Source: Rhodospirillaceae bacterium
Lineage (GTDB): Bacteria; Pseudomonadota; Alphaproteobacteria; Rhodospirillales; Rhodospirillaceae
Assembly (NCBI GenBank): GCA_029245025.1
Contig: JAQWQC010000030.1
Span: 1-36,787, forward strand
Length of the DNA: 36,787 nucleotides
Direction of reading: 5' to 3'
Every line of letters begins with the position of its first letter. The first letter of the stretch is position 1. The notes beneath the pieces are model-generated. The model was not told where the DNA came from and ran no database searches. It worked only from the letters and a program-made list of their open reading frames with translations. Below are positions 30,887 to 36,787 of the stretch, piece after piece. The position numbers were made by a program, and so were the translations under genes.

Positions 30887-33844
30887 ATGAAGTTTTCTGT
30901 CATTCTATGGGGGTTGGTTCAGGCCCTCCGTATAGCAACCCGTATTTATCCTAAGTTCGCTGCTCGTGTGAAAGAGCGGGACGTCATTGCTCAGTTCAAA
31001 CTGAAAGATAATTCAGCGGGACGTTGGATTCAGTTCATGAACGGTAAAATTAAGTCAGGGAGCGGAATTCATAAGAATCCAGATCTCTCCCTCTTCTTTC
31101 ATAACAAGGCAATTGCGGCCGAATTTCTAACGCCTCCATTTGACCAATTGACCCGCATTGATGCAGCGAAAAACTTCAAAGTCGGCATGGAAGGACCTGA
31201 CGAACTCGTCGTCTGGTTCGCCTCCACTTTGACTTATATGACTACCGTGGGTTGGAAGAGCGGCACCGATATGGGCAATGGTGTCACCCGGTACACCAAC
31301 GGTACAAATGGCGGCCCCATCTTTGTCTACGTCAAAGAAGGTAAAATTATTCGAATTACACCGATGGAATTCGATGACGACGACGCAGAGTCGTGGACTA
31401 TTGAAGCGCGGGGCAAGAAATTTACGCCACCTCGTAAGACCTCATTGGCAGCGCATGGCTTGGCCCTGAAGTCGATGGTCTATTCCGAAGATCGGATCAT
31501 GTCACCGATGAAGCGGGTGGATTTTGATGTCGATGGCGAACGCAATATTCAGAACCGCGGCAAATCTGAGTTTGTCCCGATCAGCTGGGATGAAGCTCTC
31601 GATATAGTAGTAAAAGAAATCAAGCGCTCCAAGGCGAAGGGCCGCGGCGCAATATTTGCGAACTCAGGATCACACCATCAATGGGGTAACTTTGGTCACT
31701 ACCTGAGTGCGTTTGGAAGATTCACCAATCTTCTAGGCTGCACAAAAATGATGGGCAGCCCCGATAGTTGGGAAGGCTGGTTTTGGGGAGCGATGCACCA
31801 CTGGGGCAATAGCATGCGCCTCGGTACGCCAGAATTTTATGGCACAGTAGAAGACTGCCTTAAAGAAGCAGAGATGATGGTTTTCTGGTCAAGCGATCCA
31901 GACAAAACCTATGGCTATGAAGGAACCATCCGACGGGCCTGGGCAAAGGAACTGGGCATCAAAATGGTGCACATTGATCCTTATCTCAATCATACGGCAG
32001 CCCTAATGGGCGGTAAGTGGTTCGCACCAAAACCAGGAACAGATGCCGCATTAGCACAAGCTTTATGTCATGTCTGGATCACCGAAGGAACTTACGACAA
32101 AGAGTTTGTAGAGAAGCGAACCGAGGGCTTTGAGGAATGGAAGGACTACATTCTCGGCCTCTCAGATAACACGCCTAAAGATCCAGATTGGCAAGAAAAG
32201 GAAACGGGCATCCCGGCGCGCGACGTGCGAGCCCTTGCACGAGAGTGGGGTCGTAAAAAAACCTATCTTGGCGCCGGAAGTTGGGGCTGTGGTCTCGGTG
32301 GAGCAGGGCGTGGTCCCATGGGGGCGCAATGGGCCCGGATGATGACTATTCTCGGCGCCATGCAGGGCTATGGACGACCAGGTGTTAACTTTGGCAATCT
32401 CCAGTTCGGCGCACCCGTAGATTTCTCTTTCTATTTCCCGGGATATGCCGAGGGCGGCATGTCTGGCGAACTGACTCAAAGCGCAAATGCGGCCAACAAC
32501 TATCAACGCATGCCGCATATCGTCACCATGAGTACGGTGCGACAAGCGATTCCGCGGAAGTTTATTCCTGAGGCTATTCTTGATGGCGTCGCACTTGGTC
32601 ACTTGACCGATGTGTCTACGGTTCAAGGGCAATTCATGAAGGTTGGCTATCCTGCGCCTGGCCACGCGAAGATTGAGATGATGTATAAGTATGGCAGTTC
32701 ATCTATGGGCACACAGATGGACTCCAACCGCTACATCAAGATGTATCAGTCGGAAAAACTTCCCTTCGTGGTGAACCAATCAATTTGGTGGGAGGGAGAA
32801 ACAAAGTACGCTGATATAGTTCTTCCGGCCTGCACGGTCTTTGAACACGATGACATAGGTGAGTGGTACAACGTAGGCGCGGGTTATGTTCATCACATGT
32901 ACTCAATGAACAATCACCGCGTAATATCTATGCAGCACAAGTGCATAGAACCCCTTGGGGAATCGAAATCAGATCACGACATTTTCTTAGAGATTATGAA
33001 ACGCCTTGATATGGGGGCTATGTATTCTGAAGGTGGAAATACTGAACTAGATTGGTGTAAGCGCGCATTTGATTCATCAGACATGTCTAAGCACATTACG
33101 TGGAAGCACTTCCTCAAGAAGGGTTACTACGTTGTGCCGCCGGTATCTGAAGGAACGCGCGCCCCGACAGGAAACCGCTGGTTCTATGAAGGGCGTAAGA
33201 AAGACACACCAGAACCGTATCCGTTGCCCGCTGACTACAAGGGTAATTTTGGTGAAGGCTTACAAACGACGTCCGGTAAATTTGAGTTTGTCGCGAGTTC
33301 CCTCAAGAACATTGATGATTCCGGACGCCCGCCACTGAATAAGTATATGCCGACCTACGAAGATCCAGAGAGAGACGAGCACTTGGCTGGCTTTCCTCTC
33401 CAGCTTCTTACCCCGCACACCCGTTATCCTTTTCATATTATGGGGGATGAGAAGGGCTGTACGATCAGAGACATCAAAGATCATAGGTTAAGAGTAGACG
33501 GCCACGAGTATTTGGTTGCGACGATCAGCGGCAAAGATGCGCGAAATAGAGATATTTCAAGCGGTGATCTGATTCGTTTGTGGAATCACCGTGGATCTGT
33601 TGTTTGTGCCGCCTTTGTGACGGACCGTGTTCAGCCAGGCGTGGTGAGCGCCCCAACGGCATCAGCTGAATATAGACCAGCTGGAGAGCCAGGAAATTCT
33701 ACCGACCTTGGTGGCTGCGTGAACATGCTCAACTCGAGCGAAAATATGACGGAGCATACCCACAGCATTAAGCCCAACACGACCTTAATCCAGATGGAGA
33801 AATGGACCGGCGTCGATACGTGGCAACGGGCGGAGGCGGTCTAA
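30887..33844 (+). CDS. DMSO-reductase-family Mo enzyme, transhydroxylase-like large subunit with N-terminal SCP2-like domain
   Basis: The 985-residue protein starts at the ATG at 30887, which has AGGAG six bases upstream; an earlier frame start at 30761 lacks a ribosome site. Residues 1-20 are a hydrophobic helix. About 20-125 resemble an SCP2 sterol-carrier domain (AQFKLKD, MNGKIKSGSG, LTRIDAAKNFKVGMEGPDELV). The rest is a bis-MGD enzyme: GGPIFVYVKEGKIIRI, VFWSSDPDKT, KPGTDAALAQAL, TKYADIVLPACTVFEHDD, LTPHTRYPFHIMGD and a C-terminal beta-barrel ending GGCVNML. SHHQWG (His263-His264) and PDSWEGWFWG (Asp293-Ser294) match the active-site pattern of pyrogallol-phloroglucinol transhydroxylase, where Ser ligates Mo. 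There is no N-terminal Fe-S motif and no Tat signal. The partner subunit overlaps by one base. The substrate is unknown, perhaps a hydrophobic phenol. Confidence 0.85.
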   Translation: MKFSVILWGLVQALRIATRIYPKFAARVKERDVIAQFKLKDNSAGRWIQFMNGKIKSGSGIHKNPDLSLFFHNKAIAAEFLTPPFDQLTRIDAAKNFKVGMEGPDELVVWFASTLTYMTTVGWKSGTDMGNGVTRYTNGTNGGPIFVYVKEGKIIRITPMEFDDDDAESWTIEARGKKFTPPRKTSLAAHGLALKSMVYSEDRIMSPMKRVDFDVDGERNIQNRGKSEFVPISWDEALDIVVKEIKRSKAKGRGAIFANSGSHHQWGNFGHYLSAFGRFTNLLGCTKMMGSPDSWEGWFWGAMHHWGNSMRLGTPEFYGTVEDCLKEAEMMVFWSSDPDKTYGYEGTIRRAWAKELGIKMVHIDPYLNHTAALMGGKWFAPKPGTDAALAQALCHVWITEGTYDKEFVEKRTEGFEEWKDYILGLSDNTPKDPDWQEKETGIPARDVRALAREWGRKKTYLGAGSWGCGLGGAGRGPMGAQWARMMTILGAMQGYGRPGVNFGNLQFGAPVDFSFYFPGYAEGGMSGELTQSANAANNYQRMPHIVTMSTVRQAIPRKFIPEAILDGVALGHLTDVSTVQGQFMKVGYPAPGHAKIEMMYKYGSSSMGTQMDSNRYIKMYQSEKLPFVVNQSIWWEGETKYADIVLPACTVFEHDDIGEWYNVGAGYVHHMYSMNNHRVISMQHKCIEPLGESKSDHDIFLEIMKRLDMGAMYSEGGNTELDWCKRAFDSSDMSKHITWKHFLKKGYYVVPPVSEGTRAPTGNRWFYEGRKKDTPEPYPLPADYKGNFGEGLQTTSGKFEFVASSLKNIDDSGRPPLNKYMPTYEDPERDEHLAGFPLQLLTPHTRYPFHIMGDEKGCTIRDIKDHRLRVDGHEYLVATISGKDARNRDISSGDLIRLWNHRGSVVCAAFVTDRVQPGVVSAPTASAEYRPAGEPGNSTDLGGCVNMLNSSENMTEHTHSIKPNTTLIQMEKWTGVDTWQRAEAV

Positions 33845-34695
33845 TGAGTAAGAAGTGGAATCTGGTCGTTGATGTTGCCCGCTGCGACAATTGTCGCAAT
33901 TGTTTTCTTGCCGCTAAGGACGAGCACATTGGCAATGACTTTCCAGGGTACGCGGCGGCTCAGCCTGAGAAAGAGCACAGTTGGGTTGATATCCGCCACA
34001 AGGAGCGGGGAAGCTACCCAATTGTAGAAGCTAATTTTATGCCCGTGATGTGCAATCACTGTGATGATGCGCCGTGCATGAAGGTTGCTAAAGACGGTGC
34101 TATCAAAAAACGCTCTGACGGCATTGTTATTATCGATCCAGAAAAATCCAAAGGGCAAAAAGAAATAGTCGATGCCTGCCCATATGGCGCCGTTTACTGG
34201 AATGAAGAGAAGCAAATACCTCAGGCTTGGATATTCGACGCCCATCTATTGGATTCAGGCTGGACCAAGCCCCGCGCACAGCAGAGTTGCCCAACAAATG
34301 TCTTTGAGACTCTGAAAGTCAGCGATGCTGAAATGCAGCGGATCAAAGGGGCAGAAGAGCTAGACGTGCTTCTTCCCGAGGAGGGCACAAAGCCGCGCGT
34401 TTATTACAAAAACCTGCATTTGATGAATAGCTGCTTTGTAGCCGGTTCTGTTGTCACCATGATCGATGGCGTCGACGAATGCGCGGAAAATGCCACTGCC
34501 GTTTTGTCCCAAAATGGAAGTGAAGTCGCTCGCGCGTCGACCGATGTTTTTGGAGAATTCAAACTGGACAAGTTGGCACCCGGAAGTGGCGCCTATGATC
34601 TTGAGATTAGCGAGGACTCAGGTGGCAAATACTCTGCCAAAGTCGAGGTTCAAGAGGAGAGTCTCTATCTCGGCACATTGATGCTTGAGAGATAA
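33844..34695 (+). CDS. Transhydroxylase-like small subunit: [4Fe-4S] ferredoxin plus beta-barrel domain
   Basis: The 283-residue partner of the Mo subunit starts at an ATG overlapping its stop (TAATG) with GGAGG upstream. Cysteines for clusters are C14-x2-C17-x2-C20, C70-x2-C73-x4-C78, C112 (ACPYGA) and C149 (SCPT), enough for two [4Fe-4S] clusters. The usual fourth position of motif I reads FLAAKDEH, and the position of a CxxC before AHLLD reads WIFD (129-132), so this chain has fewer ligands than the anaerobic transhydroxylase small subunit as I remember it. GTKPRVYYKNL leads to a C-terminal transthyretin/CnaB-like barrel (about 197-283; STDVFGEFKLDKL). The three-part layout identifies the family well. 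Confidence 0.88.
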   Translation: MSKKWNLVVDVARCDNCRNCFLAAKDEHIGNDFPGYAAAQPEKEHSWVDIRHKERGSYPIVEANFMPVMCNHCDDAPCMKVAKDGAIKKRSDGIVIIDPEKSKGQKEIVDACPYGAVYWNEEKQIPQAWIFDAHLLDSGWTKPRAQQSCPTNVFETLKVSDAEMQRIKGAEELDVLLPEEGTKPRVYYKNLHLMNSCFVAGSVVTMIDGVDECAENATAVLSQNGSEVARASTDVFGEFKLDKLAPGSGAYDLEISEDSGGKYSAKVEVQEESLYLGTLMLER

Positions 34696-34839
34696 TGTAA
34701 CGCTTGTTGCTGTAGGCAAGGAATCTGGTATTGATCCAGAACTTTGGTGTAGTCTCAAATTGTTATCTACACTCTTCCATAAACAGCATTATTCAGCCAA
34801 ATTTAAGCTCATTCTGGGGCCTTCGTCAGGGGATAGACT

Positions 34840-35541
34840 ATGACCGAATTTGCGTACGATCTTTTTCTCATCTTACACCTCTTGGGCTTTGTGTACTGGC
34901 TCGGTGGCGACATCGGCGTCTTCTATTCCAGTGGCTTCGTTATCAATCCGAAGTATTCAGCTGAAACACGGCTGACCGCTTCAAAAATTATGATGGATTT
35001 GGATCTGATCCCGAGAATCTGCATGACGCTTATGTTGACGATCGGTGCGCAATTGGCCAGCTTTCAAGGTGTTGATCACTATCCGGGACAGATGATCGCC
35101 CTCTGGATTTTATCTCCGGTCTGGTTGTTCATGGTGATCTACATGCATTTCAACCACGGCAATCCACTCGCCAAAACAATGGGGGTCGTAGACACCTGGC
35201 TACGTCGTATTTTAATCGCAGGAATAGCGTTGTCGGTGGCGTACACGCTTTACACCGGTCGTCTGGCTGATACGCCATGGCTAACAGCAAAAGTGGGACT
35301 GTTTGGCTTGTTAATCTTGTGTGGCGTTATGATCCGGCGGCACCTGCCAGACTATATTGCTGGCATACAAGCATTGGCCAAGGGCTCAATTACTGATGAA
35401 GAAAACACCAAAATGGCCGCCGGTCTAAAGAACGCGAAACCATGGGTGCTGTTTATCTGGTTTATCGTTTTCCTAGAGGCGGTATTGGGCGTGGTTAAAC
35501 CAGGTAACGAAATGGTGCTGAAATTCGCGGCTATGTTCTAG
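34840..35541 (+). CDS. Polytopic membrane protein, possible cytochrome-b-like electron-transfer partner
   Basis: The 233-residue protein has about six hydrophobic segments: FAYDLFLILHLLGFVYWLGG with His in the helix, CMTLMLTIGAQL, ALWILSPVWLFMVIYMHF with His, ILIAGIALSVAYTLY, KVGLFGLLILCGVMI and WVLFIWFIVFLEAVLG. The LHLLGFVYWLGGD start resembles CopD- or HemJ-type small membrane proteins, in which histidines in helices can bind haem. AGGGGA lies before the ATG. It is 144 bp after the iron-sulfur subunit and in the same direction, so it may link the Mo enzyme to the quinone pool; this is inference. Confidence 0.68.
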   Translation: MTEFAYDLFLILHLLGFVYWLGGDIGVFYSSGFVINPKYSAETRLTASKIMMDLDLIPRICMTLMLTIGAQLASFQGVDHYPGQMIALWILSPVWLFMVIYMHFNHGNPLAKTMGVVDTWLRRILIAGIALSVAYTLYTGRLADTPWLTAKVGLFGLLILCGVMIRRHLPDYIAGIQALAKGSITDEENTKMAAGLKNAKPWVLFIWFIVFLEAVLGVVKPGNEMVLKFAAMF

Positions 35542-35570
35542 GGCAGGTCCGCTTAAATCAGGTTAAGTAC

Positions 35571-36671
35571 CTAATTTGAGCGACATGGCGGAAGAGGTCT
35601 CTCAACTCTATAGGCTGTTGTCGTTAGCGCCCATTCGTCGATATCCCAGCCCAGCATCGCCTCTAGTGTTCCTTCTGTTGCAATCCGGCCATCATCTCCA
35701 TTGACCAATCGAATACTCGAAACGACGAAAAGTGCAGTATTGCCCTTCTCAGACCTGTGAAGATCCACCTCGTTCCGAGTCATTAAGATAGCGTTTGGGC
35801 TGTCGCTGGTGGTTCCTTTCACCTCGACCTTCATAGTCGTCCCATCCCGTTTCGCTTCAAAATCATAGGGCCGATTAGATGACGTATCTTTGACCTGGTA
35901 ACCTTCGTTCTTAAGCCAGTCTCTGACTAGCTCCATAGCCCGGTTCTCAACTTGCTTTCGTTCTTCCACCGAAAGACCGTAACCTTGGCCCTTTGTTCTC
36001 GAGTTGGGGCGCACGGTTTGGATGACCTCTAACTCGTCAAGGTCAGCAGGGCTTAGGTCCCGTCCATCTGACTCAGCCTCATATACATGGCGTAAACACT
36101 TTGCTGCACGGACCAACAATTCGTCTAGGTCGACCTCTCCTAACTGCTCCACCCCGATACGCTTTACTATCGCAGTCGCCCGCTGAAAAGAGAGAGGCAA
36201 AGGTCGCGTTGCACCGTAATCAGGACTATCAGTGAAAGGTTCTAGCGACCCTTGAGAATCTTGTATGACTTGTCGTGCCCATAATGTTCGCTGGTCAAGT
36301 TCATCATCGCCCAGCGTTACGAATGATCCGTTTTGGAACTTGGAGGAACTGCAGCCAATTGTGATGTTTACGGCCGAGCCATCAGTAGAGAAATGCAGGA
36401 CACAATAGTAACCCTCCGTAGGCTTTGGCGACATGCCCTTAGAACAAAACCGGATCCACGGTAACTCTGTTTTCCGGCCAATACCGTCCGACGCATCAAC
36501 ATGGAAATCCTCACCAAATCTGCCGAGAGCTGTGGCCAGAGACGGCGATAACCCTCGGATATAATCCGCAACATCATGCCGAATAAGGTGCCCCCGCTCC
36601 TGCATTTCAGGCGTGTTGTCGGGCGTATAGCTTGGCTGGAGTTCGCAGATACGTCTAAGGGCGTCCTTCAT
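35571..36671 (-). CDS. DUF3578 (MrcB-like N-terminal) + DUF3883 putative nuclease
   Basis: The 366-residue protein has two modules. The N-terminal half (about 1-170: ADYIRGLSP, FGEDFHVDASDGIGRKTELPWIRFCSKGMSPKPTEGYY in part, FSTDGSAVNITIGCSS) fits the MrcB-type DUF3578 domain, which in McrBC relatives reads modified DNA. The C-terminal part (about 240-345) is DUF3883: NRAMELVRDWLKNEGYQV, RPYDFEA and KVEVKGTTSD, then ILMTRNEVDLH. The D-x(n)-E-V-K pattern fits a PD-(D/E)xK nuclease core. This architecture is that of a stand-alone modification-dependent restriction protein. It starts 37 bp from tRNA-Ser, a common island insertion point. GAGG precedes the ATG. Confidence 0.8.
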   Translation of the reverse strand: MKDALRRICELQPSYTPDNTPEMQERGHLIRHDVADYIRGLSPSLATALGRFGEDFHVDASDGIGRKTELPWIRFCSKGMSPKPTEGYYCVLHFSTDGSAVNITIGCSSSKFQNGSFVTLGDDELDQRTLWARQVIQDSQGSLEPFTDSPDYGATRPLPLSFQRATAIVKRIGVEQLGEVDLDELLVRAAKCLRHVYEAESDGRDLSPADLDELEVIQTVRPNSRTKGQGYGLSVEERKQVENRAMELVRDWLKNEGYQVKDTSSNRPYDFEAKRDGTTMKVEVKGTTSDSPNAILMTRNEVDLHRSEKGNTALFVVSSIRLVNGDDGRIATEGTLEAMLGWDIDEWALTTTAYRVERPLPPCRSN

Positions 36672-36708
36672 AGGGCCTCACAAAAATTTCTAAAGGGATT
36701 TCCGTGAA

Positions 36709-36787
36709 TGGCGGATGGGGTGGGATTCGAACCCACGAGACGCTTTCACGCCTGCTGGTTTTCAAGACCAGTGCCTTCAACCGCTCG
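36709..36787 (-). tRNA. tRNA-Ser(UGA), 5' end beyond the window
   Basis: Read on the minus strand, the anticodon stem CTGGT/ACCAG encloses loop CTTGAAA with anticodon TGA (36762-36764). It is followed by a long variable arm, characteristic of serine tRNA, a T-arm GTGGG-TTCGAAT-CCCAC and an acceptor strand ending GCCA, so the 3' CCA appears to be encoded. The D-arm sequence CGAGCGGTTGAAGGC is present. Roughly the first 11-12 bases (5' acceptor strand) lie outside the window. Confidence 0.95.

Noticed and set aside
32162-32665. 167-codon minus-strand frame inside the Mo subunit
   Set aside because: Lies wholly within a conserved catalytic domain and has no protein-family features.
1-36787. CRISPR array, insertion sequence, integrase, prophage genes
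   Set aside because: No regular spaced repeats of CRISPR type, no transposase, integrase or phage structural motifs were seen on either strand. The 28-bp repeat at 8341 has only three degenerate copies without spacers.

Overview
The window reads like a chromosome segment of an alphaproteobacterium, probably an uncultivated one. The left end has the divergent recG / sdhE-mfd arrangement common in that class. It is followed by a torF-glnK-amtB locus behind a textbook sigma-54 promoter. The right end carries a truncated tRNA-Ser(UGA). Base composition is moderate, intergenic gaps are generous and several genes are visibly broken. Taxonomy and all family names are inferred from recognisable motifs; no search was run.

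Region 1 (1-4702) is housekeeping: the 5' part of recG on the minus strand, the flavinylation factor sdhE and full-length mfd. Region 2 (4835-9653) holds a MipA/OmpV-type outer-membrane gene split by one stop codon, an orphan methyltransferase-like gene, a Rieske oxygenase, and then the nitrogen locus. In that locus the PII gene is dead (three stops, all inside the T-loop) while the porin and ammonium transporter are intact. Region 3 (9689-16300) contains amtB, a VOC/LysE pair, a PepSY-type membrane protein, an orphan ABC substrate-binding protein and a decayed DUF899 gene.

Region 4 (16538-20092) is a three-gene methyltransferase operon whose first member starts with a Tat-like signal. Region 5 (20098-28703) has a secreted two-domain DUF1330 protein, two alpha/beta hydrolases (one lacking the usual Ser and His), two MFS transporters, two near-identical nitrilase-type hydrolases and a FrnE-like DsbA protein. 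Region 6 (29121-35541) is a co-directional block: a polytopic membrane protein, a Tat-exported DUF1838 protein with no normal start codon, a transhydroxylase-like molybdenum enzyme with an N-terminal SCP2-like lipid-binding domain, its iron-sulfur/beta-barrel partner, and a second polytopic membrane protein. The window ends with a DUF3578 + DUF3883 putative nuclease beside tRNA-Ser(UGA).

Taken together, 16-36 kb looks like an accessory metabolic region rich in tandem paralogue pairs (methyltransferases, hydrolases, MFS, nitrilases) plus redox enzymes and exporters. A catabolic or modification pathway for a hydrophobic or aromatic, possibly nitrogen-containing compound is a reasonable inference, but the substrate cannot be read from sequence. 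The strongest candidates for undescribed biology are the SCP2-Mo enzyme block, the methyltransferase operon with a Tat-like leader, and the 28-bp repeat array upstream of the sigma-54 promoter.
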